From positions 1 through 64,000 of the forward strand of contig BAAFSQ010000005.1 in NCBI GenBank assembly GCA_054661495.1: a stretch of DNA of 64,000 bases, written 5' to 3'. The notes below the pieces were generated by a model. The model made no database searches, was not told the DNA's origin, and saw only the letters and a program-made list of their open reading frames with translations. Source of the DNA: Zygophlyctis sp. KS116. Its lineage: Eukaryota > Chytridiomycota. The position numbers were made by a program, and so were the translations under genes. Positions 22,712 through 35,033 of this stretch are shown here, piece by piece (within the stretch, counting starts at the first letter, position 1; the number at the start of each line of letters is the position of its first letter).

Positions 22712-23934
22712 ATGAATGGAAATCCAATAACGACTGCTGATGCATCCAGGTATGTAAATATAGACTTATGCTAGCCCTGAGAATCCAAGAGCATTTTTTG
22801 ACATTGCGATCGGAGGCGATCACATTGGGCGAATTGTTTTTGAGTTATTCTCATCAGTAACTCCAAAAACTGCTGAAAACTTTCTGTCTTTATGCAAGGG
22901 ATCTGTGACTAATGAGAAATTTGGAACATTGGCTTATAAGGGATCATTTTTCCATAGAATCATCAAGGGATTCATGTGTCAAGGTGGTGATTTCACTGCT
23001 CATAATGGAACTGGAGGAATATCAATTTATGGTGAAAAGTTTGAAGATGAAAACTTTGACTTGAATCATGATCGTCCTGGTCTTTTATCAATGGCCAATG
23101 CAGGTCCAGGAACAAATGGATCACAATTCTTTATTACAACTGCTGCTACTCCTCATTTGAATGGGAAGCATGTTGTATTTGGAAGAGTAATCAAAGGTAT
23201 GGGAATAGTTCGAACCATGGAAAATACACCAAAAGGTGAACAAGACAAACCATTAAAGGATGTTATTATTAGTGATTGTGGTGTTTTAAATGCAGATGAA
23301 CCTGATGGAGTTCCTATACCTGTAGATGGAGACATTTATGAAGATTATCCTGAAGATTTACCAAATCAAGAAGAGCCAGATTCTCTTTTAAAAATAGCAA
23401 TTGCTATAAAGTCTATGGGAAATGATCTCTTTAAGACTGGAAAATTTAAATCTTCCAATTCAAAGTACAAGAAATGTCTTCGATATCTTGATGCAATCCA
23501 TCCATCTCCTGCTGACTTGACTGAATTGACAATTGATCAAAAAAAGTTGATTTATTCTACTAAATTGTCTTGTTTATTAAATTCAGCCATGGTATTTTCT
23601 TATAAATTAAATCTAGGCATGTATTAAACTGGAAGACTTTATGCCAAGTGTTGAATCTACTGATCGTGTTCTTCACTTACACCTAGAATTAAGTAACCGA
23701 TCTGATGAGTTATCTAACCTTGTAACTCCTGGAGACTTGACAAAAGCCCATTTTAGAAAATCCATGGGACTTTATGGTTTAAGAGACTTTAATGCCTCTT
23801 TAGACTCTGCACTTGAAGCCTCTAAATTATCTCCTTCTGATCCTTTAATCTCTCGACACTTGAAAGTAGTCCAAAAGGAAATCTCTAATCGATCTGTAAA
23901 AGAGAAGAAGATGTATGCCAAGATGTTTGCCTGA
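22712..23934 (+). CDS. PPID: Cyclophilin-40 (Hsp90 co-chaperone peptidyl-prolyl isomerase)
   Basis: Cyp40/Cpr6 combines a cyclophilin isomerase with a TPR clamp for Hsp90. Exon 1 encodes only the first dozen residues (25-nt intron). The cyclophilin domain (about 18-180) has [15 protein letters not shown], with the catalytic Arg and the FMxQ motif, [22 protein letters not shown] and [13 protein letters not shown] linker with [11 protein letters not shown] leads to TPR helices ([30 protein letters not shown]) after a second 25-nt intron. It ends with the basic KKMYAKMFA typical of Cyp40. Length is about 370 residues. Confidence 0.93.
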
Positions 23935-24021
23935 TCTTAATCTTTTAGATTTTAGATTTTTTAGCTTTAGATTTTTAGCTTGAGATTTCCAACATAGAGC
24001 GTCATCTTGCAACCTAGTCTC

Positions 24022-24501
24022 ATGTCAAACAAGACTGATCTTGCAACTTACCAATTCCAACTCGGACAAGTTCAAGAGGCTCTTGACAAGGATCCTGAAA
24101 ACTCTGATCTTCTTAAACTCAAATCTGATCTCTTGGAATTAGTAAACTTGTATACTGGACTTGTATCTCAAGAAATAGCAAAAACTCTACAAACTGTGAA
24201 AACTGTGAAAACTGTGAAAACTGCTGAAAAGGCAGGAAAGCCAGAGTCCACTCTACCAGCAGATCCCACTCTACCAGCAGATCCCACTGATAAAACTCAT
24301 CCCACTGATAAAACAGATAAAACAGATAAAAAAAAGTCTGAACAGTCAGACTTGGTTGTTGGACAAGTCAAAGAGAATAAAGTCAAGAAGAAATATGCTC
24401 CAAAAAAGGAGAGAAAACCGTCTAAAAGAGATTTAGAATTAAATCAAAAACAAGCAGACTGGAAGAGTTTTAATAGTAAGAAACAAAAGAAATCTCTCTA
24501 A
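24022..24501 (+). CDS. SMNDC1: SPF30/SMNDC1-like splicing factor lacking the Tudor domain
   Basis: SPF30 helps recruit the tri-snRNP during spliceosome assembly. The first 50 residues (DLATYQFQLGQVQEALDKD, DLLKLKSDLLELVNL) align with the N-terminal helix of SPF30. The last 40 (ELNQKQADWKSFNSKKQKK) align with its C-terminal basic tail. Between them, where a Tudor domain should bind symmetric dimethyl-arginine, there is only a low-complexity stretch of short repeats (TVK x3, TLPADP x2, TDK repeats). No neighbouring sequence encodes a Tudor exon: the gap to Cyp40 is about 90 bp and to TRS120 about 40 bp. Start at the first ATG, MSNKTDL. Confidence 0.65.
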   Translation: MSNKTDLATYQFQLGQVQEALDKDPENSDLLKLKSDLLELVNLYTGLVSQEIAKTLQTVKTVKTVKTAEKAGKPESTLPADPTLPADPTDKTHPTDKTDKTDKKKSEQSDLVVGQVKENKVKKKYAPKKERKPSKRDLELNQKQADWKSFNSKKQKKSL

Positions 24502-24541
24502 TCTAATATAATATAGATTTTTAATTTTTAGAAAAAGGAAA

Positions 24542-27500
24542 ATGATTGAATCTATTTTAATTCCTATTCTGACTCTTCCAGTTCCTCCTCTTCCATCAGA
24601 AACTTTTAAAACTCTTTCTAAATGTATTCAAAAGGCCTCTGTGTCTAATACTTTTAATGACTCAAAATTATCTCATACTGGACTAGTCTGGTTGGATATG
24701 GATCCAGGACTTTTACATTCAGACATTAACATACATTCTAATATTCTAGGAGTAATAGGAATACTATATTGTTCTAGTATGGATGATTTAGAGGCTGGAA
24801 GAGAGAGATTTTATTCAAGTTTGATTAACTATCCAAAATGTTTGGCGTCAATTATTCTAGTCTATGATATACATGATTGTATTAAAAATATAGAGGAAAA
24901 AAATGAATCTCAAACTGAAATATTAGTGATTCCAAGTAATTACGAGTTTTTATACGTGAATCAATTAACAAGACTGGTTTCAAGGATTATAGAAAATTTA
25001 GGGAAAATGGTGATTTAAATTTAATTGATTCTTTTAGATGTTGGATTTGGAGAAATCAAGTGTTATATCTTCTCCAAATAATTATTATAGTATAGGACAA
25101 AAGTTGCCGATTCATTCTCCTAGTAGTCTTTCTTTGCCTGCAGTCGCTCATTTACAGACTTTTAATGATGTTTCTTCTCTGGCTATGGCTAGTGGAGTCT
25201 CAGTGCCGCCAGGTTCAGGTTTAAGTCCAGCTTTAGGCTCAGGCCCGGGATACAGTTCAGGTTTGGGTCAGTTTTTTAACACTGACAAGAAATCTGCCAA
25301 GAGGACTGCAGGAAGATTGATCAAATTACATTCTGATATTTATGCATTGGCTGGAAGACTGGATTTAGCTATTTCAAAGTATCTCTTTTTGGAATTCTAA
25401 AAAAATAGTTATAATGCGTGTATTGAAATCATGAAGGGAAATTCGGATTATCTATGGCAGGCTTCGGCAATGGAAGGGTTGATTGGCTGTCAATTGGGAG
25501 AATTGATGCAAAAGTCTCAAAGTAATATTCAGGAAATAAATACGGAAAAAGTAATACAACAAGCAGGTCAAAATAAAGATTTAAAAACTTTTATACAGGA
25601 ATTACCGGAAAAATTTAGAGATATTATGTATCTTTATGGTAAATCAGATTCATCTTCTATTTATGGCATAAAGGCATCCCTTAAAACTGCAAAGTTTTTG
25701 GCAGAAATTATTTCTTCCAATGTGAATTTTGATAATCCTGGTATATTGTCTGGAGGAGATTATCACATAGCAGAAAGAAATCTTGCGGCTGAACTAGCCT
25801 CAGGTTTAACACGAACATCCGAGAAAAATTATTCCTCTTTATCTTCCCAAGATGTCTCTTCTTGGATTATGAAAATATGGAATGATTTGACAGGAGTTCC
25901 TTCTGTTAATCAGATATGTACGCTTGGTGAAGTGACAAGCATATTAGGACGTATTGGATATCAAAGAAAGCAGGCTTTTTTCCTCTATCAGCTAGTAAAA
26001 GAGATTTCTTCCTTATCCATACCAGACAGTGGAAAATCTATTTTGGAATGTATGGAGTCAGTATGTAAAATTCTTGGAGTTGATAATGCTCAATTACAAG
26101 TTGGCGAATGGCTTGATGAGTTTCAAAATGAAGATGATTTAAGTTCAACAGCTGGAACTTCTATAAAAGATGTAAGAATTTCCAGAATTTCATATGGATG
26201 GCCAAGACTTCAGATTTTGGCATTGCAAGAATGTATCGAGATATCCGAGCGGGATGGCGATCATAGAAATGGTATACTTTACTTAATACGTTTGCTAAGA
26301 CAGTTGCACAAATATCTTTCAAAACAAGAGCAAAGCAAATTATGCGAGAAACTGCAAGCTATTATACTGAAAAGTGAAGAGTCTGCGTCTGATAATCACG
26401 GTCTTGTTCCCCTAAATGGATCTAAAGAGGGTATAAAACAGCAGAAGCTAGAAACAGGAGTGCCTATCTTGAGACAAATATTGCCAATTTTGCAAGCAGC
26501 CAGGAAAATTCCTATCAAACATCCCCAGACAGCGTGGAACTTGGAATTGGCTGGGAATTCTAAAGCAAAGAAGGTTTTTATTTATAACCCCTATGAAAAG
26601 GTCTCAGCTATGCAAAAAGAGGCTCTGCTTATAATGGGAGAAATTGCTTATTTTGATGTAACTCTAGCCAATCCCTTCTCGTTTGAATTAGATGTTCAGA
26701 GTATCAGATTAAAAACATCTGGAATTTCATTCAAATCATTTCCGACAGATACAATTATCCCCCCGGCTACTAGAGCCCATATTGTTCGCTTATCTGGAAT
26801 GGCTCTTGAGGTGGGAACACTGAATATACATGGCTGCCATATTCGAATGCTTGGAGGATGTATAGAAGAGGATATAATTCATGTTTCTGAGCTCTTGCGA
26901 CCATTAAGATCAAAGGATGGGAAATATCGAAAGCAGACACCCAAGGAAAATATGTATGGTAGGCGCCAATTAGACTTTCTCGGTAAAAGCTCCAATGACA
27001 TTTCTGCTATTCCTGATAAGTTTAATGACGGGTATTCGATTAATATTTAATATTTAGGCATTCATTCAATTCTATTGCTAAACAGCCATTTCTGCAAGTT
27101 GTCAAAAGTAGCTCGGCAGAATCTCAGGTTTCTCTATTTTTAATCGAAGGAGAAAGGTGAGATAAAATTGGCTTATAAAGCTAGGATGGCTCATAGTATT
27201 CAGGTGGAGAATACTAGTGAAGTAGGAATCGATTTCTTGACAATTGCTTTTGCTGAAGATATTTTAAACGATGAAGACTCGAAACCACAATCAATCGAGG
27301 AAGTTTATGAAAAAGATGTATTCAGCTATTCTTTACGGTCCTTTTGGCTTGAAAAGGTCTTTTCGGATGAAAAAGTTTGGCTCGAACCGAATTACAATTT
27401 TTTTGCAGACTCATCTCCTATAGCGCCAGCGAAAATTGAACGTGTTATGCTTTCTCTGAAGCCTAAAGAAAAGGTGACAGTTCAAATTGGAATTTTTGGT

Positions 27501-28720
27501 AAGAAAGACTGCACCACTGGATCTTTAATCCTGGAGTATGGATGTAGAAGCCCTGGTGCAGAACAAGATCCCTTTTTCTATACCCGTCAGCTTCGGATTT
27601 CATTTGACCTGACTGTTCAAGGTTTGTTGCAAGCCAAAAACATAGATTTTGTTAATTATCAGCATGACCTTGCTACAGACAGATCCAAACCCAGTCGTGG
27701 ATTTTCAGATGAAGAATTATTATTTGATCCTATCATGGGCGACGAAGGAAATGATCCCGGAGCTGACCTGAAAAGCGAGGAATGTTTCCTTACATTTGAT
27801 ATTCAAAACACAGGATCTTTGTCATTTGAGATCCTGTGGGAAATATTTCAAGGTATATATTAGCTTTTGATTTTTAGATGATACTTCTTCGAGAAAAGAT
27901 TCCTTTAAAAGCTCTCTTCAGTCGAAAATGAATAAGCGGTAAATTAGACTTTATATTAAGCATTTAGATATATTCTTCCCGTAAAGCCTTTCTTGCTACC
28001 GTCGTCCACTTATGATAGACCGATCCCCTCGCCTGATTGGCGGCAGTTTGTTGTTGGAAAGCTCAAGAAATTATCACCTCAAGAAGAAGCATATCGCAGA
28101 ATGGTTTTTTGGTACAAGGAGGCACTCGTAGGCGGTATTGAAACTCCGGGAAAGATTTTGGGTCGCTGGTTCACGGTAATATTTCCATCCTAACAATTTA
28201 GTCTAAAGGAAGAAAGGGTATCATTTCTCTTAGAAGTATTCGACTTTCTCAGTCGATGCTCAATGTTTTGAAAAGACCAGAAATTTACATTTCCGCATTT
28301 ATAAGCTCAGATTGTCATGCTCAGCGGGAGTCTCTGGTCATTTATCCATGCACTCTTTATGAAACCATGTACTTAAATATAAATATCGTGAACAATAAAG
28401 GTATATTTTGTGGCGATAAGACTATAGATACAGCTGTGAAACTAACTCTCAGTATTTTTGCCGTCCAAACAAACGGTACAGACTACTCACAGGTGGATTC
28501 TGATTCTATCCTACTTCATGGATCATATCAAATAGCGTTACCTCTCATTGAACCTCATGATACTTATTCACATAGAAACTCTTTTATTTGCCTTTCACAA
28601 GGTCGTTTTGGATTAATGTACGAGGTGAAGGAGGCGTTTCATAGCCCTGCTGAACAAAAATCTTTTGATTATTTCAATCAATCGTTGAAAAAGATCATAT
28701 ATATCATTGCTGAATGGTAA
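24542..28720 (+). CDS. TRS120: TRAPP-II subunit Trs120 (TRAPPC9)
   Basis: This is a core subunit of the TRAPP-II tethering complex and Rab-GEF at the late Golgi. Nine or so exons join through 25-30 nt introns (for example after GKMV, YLFLEF and SINI). The family block KKSAKRTAGRLIKLHSDIYALAGRLDLAI followed by YLWQASAMEGLIG is at about residues 255-325. The Ig-like region has NPYEKVSAMQKEALLIMGEIAYFDVTLANPF, a strong Trs120 marker. The C-terminal Ig-like repeats run to GRFGLMYEVKE. The protein is about 1,230 residues. The last codons overlap the predicted start of CNOT11. Confidence 0.92.
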
Positions 28721-29337
28721 TTTTCTAGTATTGATCATGACAGAAGCAAGACTGGAAATTCTTATTGCCTTTAATTCCATTACCACAACACCAATACACA
28801 TCATCTACAGATATCGCCAGCATCAGCACTTTGTTTGAAGCTAGTTATTCAACTACTCTAAAGCCTTCACAGATTCAAGTTCTTACCTCTTTCTTGCAGC
28901 AAGATCCATTAGCGGTCCATTCACTGGGACTTTCTCCAAGCCTTTGGCTTTGTATTTTAGACAGAAATCCTTCATTGGCTTATGAGCTACTCAAATTGAA
29001 GCGGTTATCATTGGAATTCTACGATTACTTTTCCAAATTAAATTCTTTGGCTGTATCTCTCACTTGGATAGAATGTATATATTTGTTGGCTCCCTCTCTT
29101 GATAAGCAGGACCTTTATCAAGCTGTATCTAAAAAATTGTCTGACTCATCAAATGAAACAGACCATCATAAGATAGTACTCATGGTCAAATTGATTCAGT
29201 CCCTAACAACGTTATTTCCTCAATTCTCTCATGATTTGAAACCAGAACTGGAGAGTTTTTGCATCAATTTTGCTAAAATCAAGCAAGTATCTAGTTTATA
29301 TAAAGAACTTAATCAGACAGGCTCTTTGTCTATTTAA
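28714..29337 (+). CDS. CNOT11: CNOT11-like CCR4-NOT subunit reduced to its C-terminal domain
   Basis: The main exon (28744-29337) encodes the DUF2363 domain of CNOT11: QIQVLTSFLQQDPLAVHSLGLSP parallels human [22 protein letters not shown], and ELESFCINFAKIKQVSSLYKEL parallels [22 protein letters not shown]. This frame has no usable ATG. A start codon alone at 28714-28716, followed by a 27-nt GT..AG intron (28717-28743), restores the frame. That ATG lies inside the last codons of TRS120, whose stop falls in the intron. The product is about 198 residues, versus about 510 in humans. It overlaps PPWD1 by 8 nt at the 3' end. Confidence 0.6.
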
Positions 29338-31238
29338 ATTCTAAAGAATCGATCCGCACTGGATTTACTGGGCGGAAATGCTTGTTGACCTCTGCTGCTT
29401 CTATCCGATGAACTACATCAAACCCGCCAGTGCATCTACCAAAGATGGTATGTTTGTTATCAAGCCATGGCTAGAATTAAATTTGTGAAAAAATACCGTT
29501 GGTACGCAAGTAATAAAAAATTGTGACGCATTCGTATTCGCTCCCATATTTGCCATCGAAAGAGTATAAGGACGATCATGCCTAAGTGCAGGATGGAATT
29601 CGTCCTCAAAGTCAAAGCCCCATAATGATTCGCCGCCTGAGCCATCACCATTTGGGTCACCAGATTGGATCACTAATAATCATAAAAATAATCATACTAA
29701 ATCCCTTCATTATTCTATGCCAAGAACATCTATCAAAGTATCCCTTCTTTGCCAATCCTATAAAATTCTCGACGGCTTTTGGAGCATATTCTGGAAAAAG
29801 ACTGATATGAATATCACCAAAAGTAGTATGTAAAGTAACATTATTTCCAGGAGCTTCTGCGGCAGTGGCTGCTATCGCAGATGACTCTTCTCGGGTCGGT
29901 TTTTCATTAAATATGTCACGGTGAGAAGATTCATCAGAGTCTTCAGGACTTCTTCGAGAAAAGCAGTAAAATCGGTTCTTTTTGTATGCGGTACAGTAGA
30001 GTGTTGGATCAGTTGCTTCAGAGTCTTTATAAACAGAATTATCTGATGTAGCCATTTCCAAAGTAACAACAGCCTTCTTCTTTGGTGCACCTTGATACAA
30101 ACTAATATTTAAAAATCTGAGCGATTCAGACTCTCCAATAAATCTATGTAGTTTATCCTCAAAGATATTCATTATCTTAATACCCAAAAATGTTGGATAA
30201 ATTAAAAACTGACCAGATTCATCAAATACTAAAAATTATCATATTTTTATCGTACCTAAATTTGATGTAAAAGATTGACCTCCTTTTGCCTTTGATATTT
30301 CCCTTTCTAAAGCCAATCTTCTTCCAAATTCCATATTTTCCAATTGTACAACACTAGTCCCATTATGTTGCAATTCTGTAGCAATATTTGGAGACTCTTC
30401 AAACGTTTTCCATATTTTAGCTGTTTTATAATTGAATATCCTAACAATATAATCATCAAATCCAAAAGTCGCATATAATTGAAAATTGGGAGAAAATACC
30501 AAGGAAATTGGCACTGTTTTTTTCTAAAAACTTTAACATAATAATAATAAACCTTTTTAAACTCATACAAATCAGTATCAGACTTGTATTCCCAACCTAA
30601 AATACCCCGTTCCACTTGTAATCCTTGTTCAGAGTCTGATCTAGGAACCCAGTATTCAACCATACCTCCTGTATCCATACTTACAATCACATTATCAATC
30701 GGATTGTAAGATATCAAATGTACAGGAACAGAATGAACAGAATTTACAGTAAATAATATCTGATCAGATCCTCTTCCATCATAAAATTGAATTTTACTAC
30801 TATCCTTATCTGAGACACAGATCAAGCTCATTGGCGAATCCTTTTGAAAGGTCCAGCATAATGCCAATGGCAGAAATTCAGTTTTGATCATATTAATCAT
30901 ATCAAAACTGAGAATATCAAAAATCTTTAGTCCTTTATCGCCTCCGGCAGTAGCAAAATATCGACCGTCAAAAGAAACAGCGATGGCAACAATTACCCCC
31001 AAATGTGCTTTATAATGCTTCACAAAATCAATTCCGGTCGATGTTTTCTTCCAAAACTTTACATGGCCGTCGATAGAAGTTGTGATCAGAAAATCAGTTC
31101 TACATGATTAATCATTAGTCATTACATGGTTGCAAATACAAAATTAACAATATCCTTGTGCATTAGCGATCTCTCATAATGAGGCTGATCTGGCAAGAGT
31201 TGTTGCGTCATTGAGGTCAGGTCAAGAGTTTTATTCAT
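29330..31238 (-). CDS. PPWD1: Spliceosomal cyclophilin PPWD1 (WD40 + cyclophilin)
   Basis: PPWD1 is a peptidyl-prolyl isomerase of the catalytic spliceosome. The N-terminal half is a WD40 propeller with [31 protein letters not shown] and [13 protein letters not shown], all in the same order as human PPWD1. The link region [15 protein letters not shown] and [11 protein letters not shown] is near-identical to the human KKNRFYMFTKREPED and DVFNEKPSKEE. The cyclophilin domain has [40 protein letters not shown] and [12 protein letters not shown]. The first ATG shares a base with the CDC45 stop (TAATG); a second in-frame Met ten codons later is an alternative start. Confidence 0.96.
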
Positions 31239-33636
31239 TAAATACAAGTCTGAAGATATTCTAAAAAATCTGAAATGTCATTTCTCTTGACTTGAACAAC
31301 ACATGAATCAAAGGAATCATGTCGAAGGGACGCTTTAGAAGATTCAGCCGCGTCTTGAAATCTAATTCCAAATTCACTAGAATTATCTTTTATAAATTTA
31401 CTTTTTCCTGAGAGTTCCCTTGCGATGTTTACCAGATATTCCAAGGACAAGGAATGAGTCCGATTCTTCATTTAAGGCGGCCAATACAAGTGGTAAATAT
31501 TTTTGTCGGTGTTCCTAAATTTAATCGGGTTAAAGGTACCATGAATGCATCCATAAGGAAATGACCAAGTCTATTTAGATACGTTGTTGAGGTGCTAAAG
31601 GCAGAAAGTAAAGAGTCTATTCCTCTTGTTGGATGGAAACTTATTCCTTCGTTTTTAATAACTGAGAGTTGAAAGTTTTTTAAACTTGTGACAAGTTTCT
31701 TATCAATCAAAGAGACTCCCATGTCGACTAGTGCTTTTTGAAAGTGTATCGCCAAGTGTATTCCCTGGTATAAAACATCAATACTGACATTAATGTAGAG
31801 ATTTCTTACTTGTCTAGAGCATCATAAGCTACATAAAAATTGACTTTCCATTCTTCTTTTAATAGGTTATCTTCTAAAGATTTTGAAATAGAGTCTACCA
31901 ATCGACCATCAACAGCTGAGAATCCTGTTCTGATTCCCGCTCCAACTCCCGCTAAACTCTTTCCATTTGATAAATCAGTCCCTGGAACGACATCAACCTT
32001 TTCGTGTTTTCTTCCATGTTTAGATACCCATTCTCCGCCTGCATCTAATAGGGCACTTAGTGCAAAGACAACATCTGATGCTGATAAGGTTGCCTTGTAT
32101 CCATAATGTCGGTAGAAAGAGCTGAAAATAAGGTCGGGAAGGTTGTATTTTGGTGCAATATTTTTGATTTTTTCGTGAAGACTCTGCTTAAAACTAAGAG
32201 ACATTTCTTTATATCTTTGCTGAGATTCTTTCTGTGGATAACTTGTTTTTTAATAATTAAAAAATACCCCATTTTAACTAAAAGATTAGTCAATCTACGT
32301 CGCCCTTTTTCTTTCCAAATTCCTAAACGGGCCGCTACATAGCTAGAGTGATACATTGATTCGTACAATGACCAATGCCGCAAAAGCATTAGTCGAAGAT
32401 CTTTGTCGCAAACAATTGAAAAGTCATCTGCTCCTTGAACTTTTGAAGAGGAAGAAGATTTGAATGAAGACCGTGGACCAGCAGGATCTTGTTCATCTAA
32501 TAGATTTTCAGGAGGAAATAAAGAATCAGAATTTTCAGGCATGTTAATATTGAATCTCATTACTTCTCCCTTTAATAATTCTGATTGTGAGTTATAGGTG
32601 TGACTATCAATGTGTTGATGAATGTATTGATGAGTTAATCCAATGATTGTATACCTAGTGATGAACTAAGAATCCATTTACCAGAGAAAATCATTACAAG
32701 ATCGGCCTAATTGCGATGCTAATGTATATATCATGTTTGCAACAGACATCCCATAAAAACTCCCGGATTGATAATATTGTTGAATAAGCTCTTCTTCCTC
32801 TTTTAATTTTTTTCTTCTCTCATTAGCTCTTAGTCTCTTGATTGCACGATCTGCTAAATCTTCCCTATCTGTGGTCTCCACTTTTCTTCGTTTGGATATT
32901 TTTGTTTCAGGACTACTTTCATTTTCCTTGTAATCATCTTTCTCAGACTCTGAATCTTCTTGTTCACTTTCTTCTTGATCTGATATATTTGATTCTACAT
33001 CTTGACCTTGTTCATCATCAGACTCAATTGCATGAAACTTTCATTAAACAACAATCTCACCTCTAAATCATCAAAAGCAGCTCTAATTTCCTTCATATCT
33101 TCAACTTCACCATTATCTAAAATAATAACCTATTATTAGCAACAAGAGAATTTTAATTAGATCGATCAGAGAGTAAATCATACATTTTGGTAGGAAAAAA
33201 GATTATGCAAATTGTATGGCCTATGTGAATCCAAAACATAAACGTTGATTTCTGTTCGTATTTCTAAAAATTCTAGTAGATCTATAGTTGCACCAGCATT
33301 TAGCATTATAATTGCACGTAACTGTCGATAAGTTGATCAAAGACTACATATTCATTATTACTAATATTCTCATTTGCCTGAGCCAAATCTGAATATCCAG
33401 CGACCGGAACCATTTCATAAGGAATGCAGTCAGATTTAAATAGTGCCTATTATGTTTAATGATGCTAATTCTATATAAAGCAACGTTTAATACTTACCAG
33501 TAGGATTTTAGCCGCGCATAGTGAGTCGATATCTGGAGCTACAAATACAAGAATAGAACCTTTTTGCGGCGGTGAGCATAAATTACGAATATCTTTATAC
33601 ACTTTCTCATACTCATCGAATGGTATATAGCCCATT
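31238..33636 (-). CDS. CDC45: Replication initiation factor CDC45
   Basis: CDC45 is the DHH-like component of the CMG replicative helicase. The N-terminus reads YIPFDEYEKVYKDIRNLC, then SILVFVAPDIDSLCAAKILL, the family's DHH-type strand. An acidic middle region follows, with a basic coiled segment (AIKRLRANERRKKLKEEEELIQQYY). Next come RLMLLRHWSLYESMYHSSYVAARLGIWKEKGRRRL and a C-terminus with LGHFLMDAFM and VQVKRNDISDFLEYL, which match the family order. Multiple introns are present, including one that removes the apparent stop after VKMG. Its start codon is 72 bp from that of the divergent YOS1. Confidence 0.95.
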
Positions 33637-33708
33637 ACGTCTTTTTAATAAAGTAAAAGTGTCCGACCGACTCGGCGCCACTAAAGTTGAGGGCAGCAGG
33701 AAAGGTTC

Positions 33709-33990
33709 ATGGCATTATTCTTTCTTGGCCTTGGAGGCATTTTGTATGTTACATTGCTCCTTGTCAACGCAGTTGCTATTCTTAATGAAGAACGGTTTCT
33801 AGCGAAGATTGGTTTGGGACAATCATTCGCGAATAGTAGTGATACTACATCTGTAAAGGCAAAAATGATTTCTCTCATCGGCGCAATAAGGACTCTACTT
33901 AGATGTATTCATGATATTTATCTAACAATAAAAGTTCCATTAATCGCACTTAACGTGGTCGTAATAGTTTACGAATTGATTCTAGGCTAA
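33709..33990 (+). CDS. YOS1: ER/Golgi transport protein Yos1 (IER3IP1)
   Basis: Yos1 is a small membrane subunit of the Yip1-Yif1 complex needed for ER-to-Golgi traffic. The protein is about 83 residues. The N-terminal transmembrane helix carries [19 protein letters not shown], matching CVNAIAVLHEERFLKNIGW in the human protein. After [12 protein letters not shown] a 30-nt GTATTC..AAAAG intron is predicted. Its length is a multiple of three and it has no stop, so the unspliced ORF also stays open. Splicing restores the family spacing RTLLR-PLIALN. The second transmembrane segment follows. The stop codon overlaps the PDX1 stop codon. Confidence 0.9.
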   Translation: MALFFLGLGGILYVTLLLVNAVAILNEERFLAKIGLGQSFANSSDTTSVKAKMISLIGAIRTLLRCIHDIYLTIKVPLIALNVVVIVYELILG

Positions 33991-34954
33991 GCTCCTCTTA
34001 CAGAAAATAAAACTTGGTCATCACATCCAATACCAACCATTGCAGGTCCTAAATCCTCTGATACTGCAGCTATAATAGAAGGATCTTTATAATGAGTCAC
34101 TGCTTGTACAATAGCTTTTGCTCTTTTGAGAGGATTTCCAGATTTGAAAATTCCAGAACCTACAAAAACACCATCCATTCCCAATTGCATCATTAATGCT
34201 GCATCTGCAGGTGTAGCAATACCTCCTGCAGCAAAATTGACAACAGGTAAACGACCCATTGAAACTGCCGTTTCTAAAATAGACCAAGGGGCACCAATTT
34301 CCTTTGAAAACGTATACAATTCTTCTTTAGACATTGAACAAGCTCTTTTAAGTTCAGATCTTAGAGCTCTAGCATGTCTAACTGCTTCTAAAACATCTCC
34401 TGTTCCAGCTTCTCCTTTAGTTCTAATCATTGCAGCTCCTTCGTTAATTCTACGTAATGCTTCTCCTAAATTCTTGGCTCCACACACAAATGGAACCTTG
34501 AAATCATGCTTTAAAACATGATTTTTATCATCCCTTGTAAATTAAAAATCTTTGATCCTACGCTGGAGATAATACTTCACTCTCATCAATATAATCAACT
34601 CCCAAATGCTCTAAAATCTGAGCCTCTACAAAATGTCCGATTCGCACTTTTGCCATGACAGGAATAGATACCGCACCCATTATTTCCTTGATCATTTTTG
34701 GATCAGACATTCTAGCAATCCCTCCGTCAGCTCTAATATCGGCTGGAACTCTTTCGAGAGCCATAACAGCAACTGCTCCAGCCTGTTCTGCTATTTTGGC
34801 CTGTTCTGCATTCACCTCTTTTTTAGAAATTTAAACTTACGACATCCATAATAACACCGTTTTTAAGATTCTGAGCAAGACCAGCCTTTAGTAAGAATGC
34901 CGATCTGTCATTAGAAGAAGCGGTAGACTGGGAAAGATTATGTGGGAAATCCAT
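33987..34954 (-). CDS. PDX1: Pyridoxal 5'-phosphate synthase subunit PDX1 (SNZ)
   Basis: PDX1 makes vitamin B6 from ribose 5-phosphate, glyceraldehyde 3-phosphate and ammonia. Three exons join to about 290 residues. Motifs in order: [15 protein letters not shown] near the N-terminus, [46 protein letters not shown] with the swinging catalytic Lys, [10 protein letters not shown], and the phosphate-binding [17 protein letters not shown] and [11 protein letters not shown]. All key residues appear intact. No PDX2 glutaminase is in the window. Start at MDFPHNLSQ is the first in-frame ATG. The MYCBPAP gene ends 79 bp upstream on the same strand. Confidence 0.97.
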
Positions 34955-35033
34955 TTAAATTTCAGTTATAATTTTATTAAGGTTTAGAAGCAGCGAAATT
35001 CAATCGATCGTCAATCGTATAGCCTCCATGCTT

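Noticed and set aside
28256-29337. TRS120-CNOT11 fusion protein
   Set aside because: No splice site keeps both frames without deleting the end of TRS120; the ATG-only first exon is simpler.
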